From NCBI RefSeq assembly GCF_010548375.1, contig NZ_JAAGLY010000009.1, forward strand, positions 1 to 64,000: a stretch of DNA of 64,000 bases. The letters run 5' to 3'. This DNA comes from Streptomyces sp. SID13726. Lineage in GTDB: Bacteria; Actinomycetota; Actinomycetes; Streptomycetales; Streptomycetaceae. A model generated the notes under the pieces. That model did not search any database. It saw only the letters and a list, made by a program, of their open reading frames with translations, and was not told where the DNA came from. The translations under genes were made by a program, and so were the position numbers. This document shows, one piece after another, positions 1-8,252 of the stretch; the stretch's first letter is position 1; every line of letters begins with the position of its first letter.

Positions 1-84
1 GTAGACGACTGGGTTGATAGGCCGGATCTGGAAGCCCTGTAAGGGGTGGAGGTGACCGGTACTAATAGGCCGAGGGCTTGTCCA
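1..84 (+). rRNA. rrl: 23S ribosomal RNA, 3' end (partial)
   Basis: The first ~84 bases match the conserved 3' end of actinobacterial 23S rRNA, including the tract ggtgaccggtactaatagg followed by ccgagggcttgtcc. The gene begins upstream of the window. The exact 3' end is uncertain by a few bases. Bases ~85-188 are the 23S-5S spacer, with no tRNA visible in it. Confidence 0.93.
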
Positions 85-188
85 TATTTGCTCGCGTCCA
101 CTGTGTTAGTTCTGAGGCAACGACCGTTGTCGGCTTTGAGCTGGAACGCATAACAAAAAAGTGTGCTTGTTCGCTCGAAACCATTAGG

Positions 189-308
189 GTTTCGGTGGCC
201 ATAGCGTGAGGGAAACGCCCGGTTACATTCCGAACCCGGAAGCTAAGCCTTACAGCGCCGATGGTACTGCAGGGGGGACCCTGTGGGAGAGTAGGACGCC
301 GCCGAACA
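189..308 (+). rRNA. rrf: 5S ribosomal RNA
   Basis: A 120-base stretch begins gtttcggtggccatagcg and ends in ccgccgaaca. Its two ends pair (gtttcgg with ccgaac) as in 5S helix I. Internal landmarks such as cccggttacattccgaaccc and gggagagtagg are typical of Streptomyces 5S. It lies ~105 bases after the 23S end, so it closes an rRNA operon. End positions could be off by 1-2 bases. Confidence 0.93.
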
Positions 309-316
309 ATCTTTGG

Positions 317-366
317 AGGACCCCTGGTCCCAGCGTTCAGCTGGGACCAGGGGTCCTTTTGTTTTT
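317..366 (+). terminator. Intrinsic terminator of the rRNA operon
   Basis: A perfect 18-bp stem (317-334 with 340-357) has a 5-base loop and is followed by ttttgttttt. This is a strong factor-independent terminator directly behind 5S rRNA. Its position makes an upstream ATG at 313 implausible as the start of the next gene. Confidence 0.92.
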
Positions 367-399
367 AGAATGCTTGCAGTACCGAAGACAGGAGTCACC

Positions 400-2379
400 A
401 TGTCCACCAACTCTCCCGACGACCGACCGGAGCGCGACCAGCGGCGACGGGACAGTGGTGACCGTGGCGATCGCGGCTACCGGGGCGATCGGGGCGGCTT
501 CCGCCGCGACAACGACCGCCGCGACAACGACCGCGGTGGCAATGACCGTGGCGGTAGCGACCGTGGTGGCAACCGCGGTGGTGGGTACGTCCGTCGCGAC
601 AACGACCGCGGTGGCTACGAGCGTCGGGACGACCGGCGTGATGATCGCCGGGGCGACGACCGCGGGGACCGTGGTGGCTTCCGGCGTGACGACAACCGTG
701 GCGGTGGCGGTGGCTACGGCCGGCGTGACGACCGCCGTGATGATCGGCGAGGCGACGACCGTGGGCCCCGTCCTGCATTCCGTCGGGACGACCGGCCGGC
801 TGGGCCTCGCCGTGACGACCGTGACCGGGACCGTGGGTTCCGGCGTGACGGTGACCGGCCTGCCTTCCGGCGTGACGACCGGGGCGACCGTGGCGAGCGC
901 AGGGGCGACGACCGTGGCGGTTTCCGGCGTGATGACAACCGTGGCGGTGGTGGTGGCGGTGGCTACGCACGTCGGGATGACCGGCGTGACGACCGGGGAG
1001 ACCGCGGTGGTTTCCGTCGGGACAACGACCGTCGGGACAACGACCGGCGTGACGACAACCGTGGTGGCGGCGGTGGCTACGCACGGCGGGACGACCGGCC
1101 GGCCGGGCCTCGCCGTGACGACCGTGACCGGGACCGTGGGTTCCGGCGTGACGGTGACCGGCCCGCCTTCCGGCGTGACGACCGGGGCGACGACCGTGGC
1201 GGTTTCCGTCGCGATGACAACCGTGGCAGCTATGAGCGTCGGGACGACCGGCGTGACGATCGCCGGGGCGACGACCGCGGTGACCGTGGTGGCTTCCGGC
1301 GTGACAACGACCGGCGTGACGACAACCGCGGTGGCAACGACCGTGGCGGTTTCCGTCGGGACGACAACCGTGGTGGTGATCGCGGTGGTTTCCGGCGTGA
1401 TGACAACCGTGGCGGTGGCGGCGGTTACGGCCAGCGTGACGACCGCGGTGGGCGCGGTGGCCCCCGCAGGGACGACCGCGGTGGGCGGCCCGGTGGGTTC
1501 CGTGGGCGGGACGACCGTGACCGTCGCGGAGGCGACGACCGTCGCGGTGGCGGGCGGTTCCGTGACGAGCGGGACCGGGAGCCGATCAAGCGGCTGCCGA
1601 TCTCCGAGGACGTCACCGGCGAGGAGATCGACAAGGACGTACGGCAGGAGCTTCAGAGCCTGCCGAAGGGGCTTGCCGAGGATGTCGCCAAGAACCTGGT
1701 GATGGTGGCGCGGCTCATCGACGAGGACCCCGAGGGTGCTTACGGCTACTCCCGGGTGGCGCTGCGGCTGGCGTCGCGCGTGGCCGCCGTACGGGAGGCG
1801 GCCGGGTTCGCTGCGTACGCGACGCAGAAGTACAGCGAGGCGCTCGCCGAGTTCCGGGCCGCGCGGCGGATGACCGGGAACGTGGAGCTGTGGCCGGTCA
1901 TGGCCGACTGCGAGCGTGGGCTCGGGCGGCCGGAGAAGGCGCTGGACATGGCCGGGGCGCCCGAGGTGCACAAGCTGGACAAGGCGGGGCAGGTCGAGAT
2001 GCGGCTCGTCGCTGCCGGTGCCCGGCGTGATATGGGGCAGCTGGACGCGGCCATCGTGACGCTCCAGAGCCCCGAGCTGGCGTCCAGCTCCGTGCAACCG
2101 TGGACCGCGCGGCTGCGGTACGCCTACGCCGACGCGCTCCTTGCGGCCGGTCGGGAGGACGAGGCGCGGGAGTGGTTCGCCAAGGCTGTCGAGTCCGACA
2201 AGGACGGCAGCACCGACGCGTCCGACCGGCTCGCCGAGATGGACGGGGTCGAGTTCGTCGACGCGTTCGACGAGGCGGAGGACGAGAGCGAGGACGAGGC
2301 AGAGGTCGCGGACGACACCGAGGTCGTCGAGAAGGCCGTAGAGGATGAGGACGGCGAAGAGGGCGACCTCAAGGACTGA
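400..2379 (+). CDS. Arg/Asp/Gly-repeat protein with C-terminal TPR-like domain
   Basis: The protein has 659 residues. The ATG at 400 is chosen because gacaggag lies just upstream and the longer frame would start inside the rRNA terminator. Residues ~10-390 are low complexity, built from RRDDRG, FRRDD, RRDNDR and GGGGGY units, highly charged like eukaryotic RGG/RD-rich RNA-binding regions. Residues ~393-620 form an Ala/Leu-rich helical domain that looks like degenerate TPR repeats (e.g. SEALAEFRAARR). The tail from ~620 is strongly acidic. The gene sits alone between the rRNA operon and a bidirectional terminator. Role unknown; RNA or ribosome association is inferred only from composition and location. 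Confidence 0.85.
   Translation: MSTNSPDDRPERDQRRRDSGDRGDRGYRGDRGGFRRDNDRRDNDRGGNDRGGSDRGGNRGGGYVRRDNDRGGYERRDDRRDDRRGDDRGDRGGFRRDDNRGGGGGYGRRDDRRDDRRGDDRGPRPAFRRDDRPAGPRRDDRDRDRGFRRDGDRPAFRRDDRGDRGERRGDDRGGFRRDDNRGGGGGGGYARRDDRRDDRGDRGGFRRDNDRRDNDRRDDNRGGGGGYARRDDRPAGPRRDDRDRDRGFRRDGDRPAFRRDDRGDDRGGFRRDDNRGSYERRDDRRDDRRGDDRGDRGGFRRDNDRRDDNRGGNDRGGFRRDDNRGGDRGGFRRDDNRGGGGGYGQRDDRGGRGGPRRDDRGGRPGGFRGRDDRDRRGGDDRRGGGRFRDERDREPIKRLPISEDVTGEEIDKDVRQELQSLPKGLAEDVAKNLVMVARLIDEDPEGAYGYSRVALRLASRVAAVREAAGFAAYATQKYSEALAEFRAARRMTGNVELWPVMADCERGLGRPEKALDMAGAPEVHKLDKAGQVEMRLVAAGARRDMGQLDAAIVTLQSPELASSSVQPWTARLRYAYADALLAAGREDEAREWFAKAVESDKDGSTDASDRLAEMDGVEFVDAFDEAEDESEDEAEVADDTEVVEKAVEDEDGEEGDLKD
785..1192 (+). 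repeat. Near-identical 105-bp direct repeats inside the Arg/Asp/Gly-rich gene
   Basis: Bases 785-889 and 1088-1192 are the same apart from about two transitions, and are offset by exactly 303 bp (101 codons). Recombination between them would therefore remove or add 101 residues in frame. Shorter degenerate units of the gacgaccg/cgtgacgac type fill the rest of 420-1560. Confidence 0.85.
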
Positions 2380-2391
2380 CAGCGGTGAATG

Positions 2392-2427
2392 AAGGGGCGG
2401 AATCCCGGTGCTGGGATTCCGCCCCTT
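2392..2427. terminator. Bidirectional terminator between convergent genes
   Basis: A perfect 15-bp stem, 2392-2406 with 2413-2427, has a 6-base loop. It lies between the stop codons of the repeat protein (2379) and the minus-strand DUF1015 gene (2434), so it can serve both. Confidence 0.85.
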
Positions 2428-2433
2428 CGTGCG

Positions 2434-3717
2434 TCAGACGTCCAGTGCGCGCAGGACCAGGCCGGAGGCCGGTTTCGGGCCGAACGACGTCGACTTGCGG
2501 GGCATGGTGACGCCCTGGCGGGCCAGGTCGCGGACGACTTCCTCGCGGACCGGGTGCATGAGGACGGCGGTGCCGCCGTCGCGTTCCGCCTTCTCGACCG
2601 TGGCGGCCGTGTCGTGGATGTAGGCGATGCGGGCCGGGTCGTCCTCGGGGATGTGCCAGACGTGGTCGAGGAGGGTGGCGTGCAGGACCGTCGCGTCCAG
2701 GGTGCGCCAGGCGGCCGGGCGGTCGGCGGGGATCGTGCGGGACAGGAGGTCCGGGTCGGGGCGGTCCACGAGGTGGAAGGCGCCGTCGCCGGCGAGGAGG
2801 AAGGCGTTGCCCGCGCAGGCCGCGTCGGCGAGGGTCTCCAGGGCCTCGGCCAGGGGCACGTCGAGTCGGCGTACGCGGAAATGGCCGTCGAGGAGCGACA
2901 GAGACCGGGCTACCGGGACGCCGTGCAGCAGGCGGTGGATGGCTCGGACGCGGAGGGGGTAGCGGGCCGTGTCGACGAGGAGGACCAGGCCGTAGTCCCA
3001 GGGGCTGGGGGACGGGTGCTCCGCGCGTAGACGGCGGTACGTCGCCCAGCGGTGGTGGCCGTCGGCGATGAGGGCCTGGTGCTGGGCGAGGTCGGCCTGG
3101 ATGTCGGCCACGTCGGCGGGGTCGGTGACGGCCCACAGGCGGTGGCTGTAGCCGTCCTCCGTGGTGGTGGAGAGCAGCGGTGGCCGCTCGGCGGTGCGCT
3201 CCACGAAGCCGGCCGTGGATCCGTTGCCGCGGTAGGTGAGGAGCAGGGGTTCCAGGTTCGCCGAGGTGGCGCGCATCAGGGCCGCACGGTCGGCGACCAC
3301 ATGAGGCATGACGTCCTCGTGGGGCAGGACCACACCTTCCGAGGGCTCCGAGAGGCGCAGGGTGCCGATGATTCCGCGCTGGAGGAGGCCGGCGTCGTCG
3401 TGCTGTTCGTAGACGTACAGGCCGGGCTCGGTGTCGGCGGCCAGGATGCCCTCGGACAGCCAGCCGCGCAGGGTGCGGGCCGCCTGTGCGTTGCGCTCGG
3501 CCGGGGTGGTGGCCTGGGGCAGGATCAGCCGGACGATGTTGTACGGGTCGTTGGACTGGAGCTGGTGCAGGCCGTCGGGGCGGACCACGACGTCGTACGG
3601 CGGGGATGTCACTGCGGCGAGGCTGCCGACCCGGTCGGGGTCGTAGCGCAGGCCTCGGAACGGGGTGAGTTCCAGGCCTCGGCGCGCCGTTGCTTCCGGG
3701 TGACCTGCTGTGTTCAT
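2434..3717 (-). CDS. DUF1015 family protein
   Basis: The 427-residue protein opens with the DUF1015 hallmark region: LTPFRGLRYDP, then SPPYDVV and NDPYNIVRLILP. Further along are HEDVMPHVVADR, an IADGHHRWATYRRLR motif near residue ~190 and a C-terminal EREGGTAVLM-like segment (actual ERDGGTAVLM). The IADGHHR motif is the most conserved part of the family. Biochemical function is not established; members occur widely as soluble proteins in bacteria. It is transcribed divergently from the HAD phosphatase, with 72 bp between starts, and ends at a shared bidirectional terminator. Confidence 0.88.
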   Translation of the reverse strand: MNTAGHPEATARRGLELTPFRGLRYDPDRVGSLAAVTSPPYDVVVRPDGLHQLQSNDPYNIVRLILPQATTPAERNAQAARTLRGWLSEGILAADTEPGLYVYEQHDDAGLLQRGIIGTLRLSEPSEGVVLPHEDVMPHVVADRAALMRATSANLEPLLLTYRGNGSTAGFVERTAERPPLLSTTTEDGYSHRLWAVTDPADVADIQADLAQHQALIADGHHRWATYRRLRAEHPSPSPWDYGLVLLVDTARYPLRVRAIHRLLHGVPVARSLSLLDGHFRVRRLDVPLAEALETLADAACAGNAFLLAGDGAFHLVDRPDPDLLSRTIPADRPAAWRTLDATVLHATLLDHVWHIPEDDPARIAYIHDTAATVEKAERDGGTAVLMHPVREEVVRDLARQGVTMPRKSTSFGPKPASGLVLRALDV

Positions 3718-3789
3718 CCCGGCATCGTACGGGTGTCAGTGGCATGGGGGATGATCGGGGGAAAGCCGTCGAACTAGGAGCGATGCGGA

Positions 3790-4818
3790 ATGAGCCAGGG
3801 CGCAAGGACGAGGCCCGAGGGCAGTGGGCAGGCCCTGAGCGAGGCGTACGACACCGCGCTGCTCGACCTCGACGGGGTGGTGTACGCGGGCGGGAACGCC
3901 ATCGCGCACGCGGTCGAGTCGCTGGCCACCGCGCGTGCGGGCGGCATGCATCTCGCGTACGTCACCAACAACGCGCTGCGTACGCCCGACACCGTGGCCG
4001 AGCACCTCACCGAGCTGGGGATACCGACGGGCGCCGATGACGTCATCACCTCCGCCCAGGCGGTTGCGCGGCTCATCAGCGAGCAGGTGCCGGAGGGTTC
4101 TCGGGTGCTGGTGATCGGCGGGGAGGGGCTGCGGGTCGCGCTGCGGGAGCGGGGACTGGAGCCCGTCGAGTCCGCCGACGACGATCCGGCCGCGGTGGTG
4201 CAGGGGTTCGGCGGTCCTGATCTGCCGTGGGGGCGGTTCGCGGAGGCTTCCTACGCCGTCGCGCGCGGGGTGCCGTGGTTCGCGTCCAACACCGATCTCA
4301 CCATTCCGAGCGGGCGGGGGATCGCGCCGGGCAACGGCGCCGCGGTGGAGGTCGTGCGGATCGCGACCGGGGCCGAGCCGCAGGTCGCGGGCAAGCCGTT
4401 GCCGCCCATGCACCGGGAGACGATCCTGCGGACCGGTGCGAAGCGGCCGTTGGTGGTCGGGGACCGGCTGGACACGGACATCGAGGGCGCGTTCAACGGC
4501 GAGGTGGACTCGCTGCTCGTGCTCACCGGGGTCACCGACGGCGCCCAGCTGCTGGCCGCGCCGCCGCAGCACCGGCCGACCTTCGTGGACGCCGATCTGC
4601 GGGGCATGCTCACCGGGCAGCCCGAGGTCGTTGAGGCGGGAGACGGCTTCCGGTGCGGGGGGTGGACGGCGACGGCCGGGATGGAGCGGCTGGAAATCGA
4701 CGGTGAGGGTGAGGCGCTGGACGGGCTGCGGGCGCTGTGCGCGGCTGCCTGGACGGCGGCCGGGGAGGGTGTGTGCGAGCTGGATGCGGGGAAGGCGCTG
4801 GCCAGGCTGGGGCTGTAG
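3790..4818 (+). CDS. HAD-IIA family (NagD-like) phosphatase
   Basis: The 342-residue protein carries the HAD motifs in order: DLDGVV (nucleophile Asp plus general acid/base Asp) near residue 26, TNNA near 60, a Lys in AGKPLPP near 203 and GDRLDTDIEGA near 224, which binds Mg2+. The size and cap arrangement fit the NagD/phosphoglycolate-phosphatase-like HAD-IIA class, which hydrolyses small phosphate monoesters; the substrate is unknown. The start at 3790 has aggag at 3776-3780. In Streptomyces such a gene commonly lies between tlyA and DUF1015 neighbours, as roughly here. Confidence 0.88.
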   Translation: MSQGARTRPEGSGQALSEAYDTALLDLDGVVYAGGNAIAHAVESLATARAGGMHLAYVTNNALRTPDTVAEHLTELGIPTGADDVITSAQAVARLISEQVPEGSRVLVIGGEGLRVALRERGLEPVESADDDPAAVVQGFGGPDLPWGRFAEASYAVARGVPWFASNTDLTIPSGRGIAPGNGAAVEVVRIATGAEPQVAGKPLPPMHRETILRTGAKRPLVVGDRLDTDIEGAFNGEVDSLLVLTGVTDGAQLLAAPPQHRPTFVDADLRGMLTGQPEVVEAGDGFRCGGWTATAGMERLEIDGEGEALDGLRALCAAAWTAAGEGVCELDAGKALARLGL

Positions 4819-4894
4819 CCGGTGTTGTCGGTAGGCGCCGGGGCGGGTTTCTGTGAGTCCGAGTGCGTTCGGACCACCGAATCGTGGCCGATGG

Positions 4895-4913
4895 GCAGGG
4901 TAGGCTAACCTAA
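4895..4913. promoter_or_regulatory. Iron box (DmdR/DtxR-type operator)
   Basis: The 19-mer gcagggtaggctaacctaa matches the actinobacterial iron-box palindrome TTAGGTTAGGCTAACCTAA at 16 of 19 positions. It ends five bases before the GTG start of the first permease, so a bound Fe-repressor would cover the promoter and start site. Repression in iron-replete cells is expected from the DmdR/DtxR family. Confidence 0.85.
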
Positions 4914-4917
4914 CTGG

Positions 4918-5961
4918 GTGTTGGTCGACAGTCCCCCTGAACAGCGCGCGGAGACCGCCCCCGCGCCCCCAACCCGCCGGGCGATACGAGTCCTTGGGCT
5001 CCTCGTCTCCGTGGCCATCCTGGTGGCCGTCTCGGTGGCGAGTATCGCGATCGGCGCGAAGGGACTGTCCGTCGGCGAGGTCTGGCACGGTCTCTTCCAC
5101 GACACGGGGACCTACGGCGACGTGGTCGTGGCCGACCGGCTGTCGCGGACGATCCTCGGACTGCTGGCCGGTGCCGCGCTCGGGCTGTCCGGAGCGGTGC
5201 TCCAGGCGCTCACCCGCAATCCGCTGGCCGACCCCGGGCTGCTCGGCATCAACGCCGGAGCGTCCGCCGCGGTCGTCACCGCGATCACCTTCTTCGGCGT
5301 CACCTCGCTCAGCGGCTATGTGTGGTTCGCCTTCGCCGGAGCCGCCGCGGTCGGCGCCCTGGTCTGGTTCCTCGGCGGCAGCCGGGGCGCCACCCCGGTA
5401 CGGCTCGCGCTGGCCGGCACGGCGATCAGCGCGGCGCTGTACGGCTATCTCCAGGCCGTGATGATCACTGACGACCAGGCGCTCAACAAGATGCGCTTCT
5501 GGACGGTCGGTTCGCTGTCCTCGGCCAACAACTCGACCATCACACAGGTGCTGCCGTTCCTCGTGGCCGGCTCCCTGCTCGCCCTCGCGCTCGCCCGGCC
5601 GCTCAACGCGATGGAGATGGGCGACGACACCGCCAAGGCCCTCGGCGCCAACCTCAACCGCACCCGGGCGCTGGCCATGCTCTCCGCGACCGTGCTCTGC
5701 GGTGCCGCCACCGCCGCCTGCGGTCCGATCGTGTTCGTGGGCCTGATGGTCCCGCACATCGTGCGCTCCTTCACCGGCCCCGACCTGCGCTGGATCCTGC
5801 CGTACGCGACCATCCTGTCGCCCGTGCTGCTGCTGGGCTCCGACGTGATCGGCCGGGTCGTCGCGCGGCCCGCGGAGCTTCAGGTCGGGATCGTCACCGC
5901 GATCGTCGGCGGGCCGGTCTTCATCTTTCTCGTACGACGGCGGAGGACGGCTCAGCTGTGA
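4918..5961 (+). CDS. Iron-siderophore ABC transporter permease (FecCD family) 1
   Basis: The 347-residue integral membrane protein has the FecCD/BtuC fold: about ten hydrophobic helices, the segment LSRTILGLLAGAALGLSGAVLQALTRNPLADP split around residues 77-107, and GPIVFVGLMVPHIVR near 272. The GTG at 4918 gives the longest reading frame but has no ribosome binding site, and the iron box lies directly in front; translation may be leaderless, or start inside. It forms the inner-membrane channel with the next gene and overlaps it by GTGA. No substrate-binding lipoprotein gene is adjacent. Confidence 0.9.
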   Translation: MLVDSPPEQRAETAPAPPTRRAIRVLGLLVSVAILVAVSVASIAIGAKGLSVGEVWHGLFHDTGTYGDVVVADRLSRTILGLLAGAALGLSGAVLQALTRNPLADPGLLGINAGASAAVVTAITFFGVTSLSGYVWFAFAGAAAVGALVWFLGGSRGATPVRLALAGTAISAALYGYLQAVMITDDQALNKMRFWTVGSLSSANNSTITQVLPFLVAGSLLALALARPLNAMEMGDDTAKALGANLNRTRALAMLSATVLCGAATAACGPIVFVGLMVPHIVRSFTGPDLRWILPYATILSPVLLLGSDVIGRVVARPAELQVGIVTAIVGGPVFIFLVRRRRTAQL

Positions 5962-6995
5962 GGACCAACCGTGCCATCAGGACCCCCGGAGGGCTCTCGC
6001 TCCGGCTGGACGTCCGGGCCGCTGTCGTCGTCGCCCTGGTGCTGCTCGCCGCGCTCACCGCGAGCGTCGTGCTGATCGGCACCGGCGACTTCCCGATCCC
6101 CGCCGGGGACGTGCTCAGGACGCTGCTCGGGAACGGCGACGCGGGGCAGGAGTTCATCGTCAACGAGCTGCGGCTGCCGCGGGTGCTCGTCGCGCTTCTC
6201 GTGGGTGCCTCGCTGGGGCTCGGGGGTGCGCTGTTCCAGGCCATCTCCCGCAATCCGCTGGGCAGTCCGGACGTGCTCGGGCTCTCGCAGGGGGCGACGG
6301 CCGGGGCGCTCACGATGATCGTGCTGTTCTCCGGCAGCTCGGCCCAGGTCACCACGGGCGCGCTCGTGGGCGGGCTGGTCACCGGGCTCGCCATCTATCT
6401 GCTCGCCTGGAAGCAGGGCGTGCACGGGTACCGGCTGGTCCTGGTCGGCATCGGGGTCTCCGCGGTCGTCACCGCGGTCAACGGCTATCTGCTGACCAGG
6501 TCCACGCTCACCGAGGCGGCCCAGGCCGTCGTCTGGATGACCGGTTCGCTCAGCGGCCGGGACTGGGACCAGGTCTGGCCGCTGCTGTGGCTGTGCGCGG
6601 TCCTCGTCCCGCTGGTCCTCGCCAACGCCCGCGGCCTGAGGATGATGGAGATGGGCGACGACGTCTCGAACGCCCTGGGTGTACGGGTGGAGCGGGTACG
6701 GCTGCTGCTGCTCGTCGCCGCCGTCCTGCTCACCGCCGCCGCCACCGCGGCCGCCGGCCCCGTCAGCTTCGTCGCGCTCACCGCACCCCAGCTGGCCCGC
6801 CGCCTCACCCGCTCGCCCGGCCCCAACCTGCTGCCGTCCCTGTGCATGGGCGCGGCCCTCCTGGTCACCGCCGACTGGGTCTCGCAGAAGGTCTTCGGCG
6901 CCGACCAGCTGCCCGTCGGCGTGGTCACCGGGGTCCTCGGCGGCGTCTACCTGCTCTGGCTCCTGGTCACCGAGCGCAGGGCGGGCCGGATATGA
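5958..6995 (+). CDS. Iron-siderophore ABC transporter permease (FecCD family) 2
   Basis: The 345-residue FecCD permease starts at a GTG that overlaps the stop of permease 1 (GTGA), implying translational coupling. It has the same family signatures, LRLPRVLVALLVGASLGLGGALFQ and NPLGSPDVLGLSQGA, and GPVSFVALTAPQLARRL near residue 265. It should pair with permease 1 as a heterodimer, each contributing ~10 transmembrane helices. The next gene, the ATPase, overlaps its stop by ATGA. Confidence 0.92.
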   Translation: MRTNRAIRTPGGLSLRLDVRAAVVVALVLLAALTASVVLIGTGDFPIPAGDVLRTLLGNGDAGQEFIVNELRLPRVLVALLVGASLGLGGALFQAISRNPLGSPDVLGLSQGATAGALTMIVLFSGSSAQVTTGALVGGLVTGLAIYLLAWKQGVHGYRLVLVGIGVSAVVTAVNGYLLTRSTLTEAAQAVVWMTGSLSGRDWDQVWPLLWLCAVLVPLVLANARGLRMMEMGDDVSNALGVRVERVRLLLLVAAVLLTAAATAAAGPVSFVALTAPQLARRLTRSPGPNLLPSLCMGAALLVTADWVSQKVFGADQLPVGVVTGVLGGVYLLWLLVTERRAGRI

Positions 6996-7879
6996 GCGCC
7001 GGGACCAGCCTCACCAGCGGACTGAACAACCCTAGGAGCACCGTGAACCGCCTGTCCGCCGACACCGTCACTCTCGCCTACGACCAGCGGGTCATCGCCG
7101 AGCAGCTGTCGGTGGAGATACCCGACAACTCCTTCACGGTGATCGTCGGTCCGAACGCGTGCGGCAAGTCCACGCTCCTGCGGGCCCTGTCGCGGATGCT
7201 CAAGCCCAGTCAGGGCAAGGTGCTGCTCGACGGGCAGGTCATCCAGTCGATGCCGGCGAAGAAGGTCGCCCGCACCCTGGGCCTGCTCCCGCAGTCGTCC
7301 ATCGCGCCGGACGGGATCACCGTCGCCGACCTGGTCGGACGAGGCCGCTACCCGCACCAGGGCATCCTGCGCCAGTGGTCCACCGAGGACGAGCGGGTCG
7401 TCCAGGAGTCCATGCGGCAGACCGGGGTCGCCGAGCTCGCCGAGCGGTACGTCGACGAGCTGTCCGGCGGTCAGCGGCAGCGGGTCTGGATCGCCATGGC
7501 GCTCGCCCAGCAGACCCCGCTGCTGCTCCTCGACGAGCCGACGACCTACCTCGACATCCAGCACCAGATCGACGTCCTCGACCTCTGCGCCGAGCTGCAC
7601 GAGGAGCAGGGCCGCACGCTGGTCGCCGTCCTGCACGACCTCAACCACGCGGCGCGGTACGCCACGCACCTGATCGCGCTGAAGAGCGGCAGCGTCGTCG
7701 CCGAGGGCGCCCCGAACGACATCGTCACGGCCGAGCTGGTCGAGGAGGTCTTCGGGCTGCGCTGCCAGGTCATCGAGGACCCGGAGACGGGGACGCCCCT
7801 GGTGGTGCCGGCCGCGCGCAAGGCACGTACGCGCGTGGAGGCCGGCAGCGGGGCCGTCGGCGCTACAGAAGCTTCCTGA
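6992..7879 (+). CDS. Iron-siderophore ABC transporter ATP-binding protein (FecE/FepC type)
   Basis: The ~295-residue ATPase has Walker A GPNACGKST, signature LSGGQRQRVWIAMAL, Walker B LLLLDEPTTYLD and the switch His in AVLHDLNHA. The TYLDIQHQ sequence after Walker B is typical of siderophore and cobalamin importers. The ATG at 6992 overlaps the permease stop (ATGA). An alternative GTG at 7043 has aggag at 7034-7038, and the conserved domain starts just after it, so the first 17 residues are uncertain. It completes the iron-box operon. Its 3' end overlaps the convergent SCP2 gene by 17 bp. Confidence 0.92.
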   Translation: MSAGTSLTSGLNNPRSTVNRLSADTVTLAYDQRVIAEQLSVEIPDNSFTVIVGPNACGKSTLLRALSRMLKPSQGKVLLDGQVIQSMPAKKVARTLGLLPQSSIAPDGITVADLVGRGRYPHQGILRQWSTEDERVVQESMRQTGVAELAERYVDELSGGQRQRVWIAMALAQQTPLLLLDEPTTYLDIQHQIDVLDLCAELHEEQGRTLVAVLHDLNHAARYATHLIALKSGSVVAEGAPNDIVTAELVEEVFGLRCQVIEDPETGTPLVVPAARKARTRVEAGSGAVGATEAS

Positions 7880-8210
7880 GCTGGAACAGGTCCCTGAGGC
7901 CCGCCTCCAGCTTCACCCGGCCCGAGCCCCAGGCCTTGGCGAAGTTCAGCTCGCCGTTGACCAGGGCCACCAGGTCGTCGCCGGTCATGGTCAGCCTGAT
8001 CTGGGCCTTCTCCTTCGGAGGGCCCTGGAGGGTGTCGTGCACCACGATCCGGCCGCCGGTCATCCGGCCGACGAAGGTGACGTCGAGATCGGTGACACGG
8101 CAGCTCACCGAGCGGTCCATCGACGCTGCCGCGGCGACGTCCCCTTCGGCGTTCCCCATGCTGTCGGAGAGCTTTTCGAGTGCGGCGCGGCACTCCTCGA
8201 TCGTGGCCAT
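7863..8210 (-). CDS. SCP2 sterol-binding domain protein
   Basis: The 115-residue single-domain protein matches the SCP2 fold in length and pattern: alternating strands in the middle (VTFVGRMTGGRIVVHD) and the conserved LTMTGDDLVALVNGELNFAKAWGSGRVK split across residues ~73-101. SCP2 domains form a hydrophobic tunnel that binds lipids or fatty acyl groups; the bacterial ligand is unknown. It is transcribed toward the iron-uptake ATPase, and the two coding ends overlap by 17 bp. It is divergent from the small gene at 8253 with only 42 bp between starts, so the two promoters must overlap. Confidence 0.85.
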   Translation of the reverse strand: MATIEECRAALEKLSDSMGNAEGDVAAAASMDRSVSCRVTDLDVTFVGRMTGGRIVVHDTLQGPPKEKAQIRLTMTGDDLVALVNGELNFAKAWGSGRVKLEAGLRDLFQLRKLL

Positions 8211-8252
8211 CGCGATCGACGGTACCCCAGCGGTTCGGGGTAGCGTCTGGGC

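Noticed and set aside
420..1560. CRISPR-like repetition
   Set aside because: The repeats are codon-phased, have no constant spacer length and encode a continuous low-complexity protein.
337..2097. 586-codon open frame on the minus strand (and a 498-codon plus frame) over the RD-repeat gene
   Set aside because: They come from the gac/cgt repeat composition, begin in the rRNA terminator or 5S, and give Val/Thr/Ala strings without a domain or ribosome binding site.
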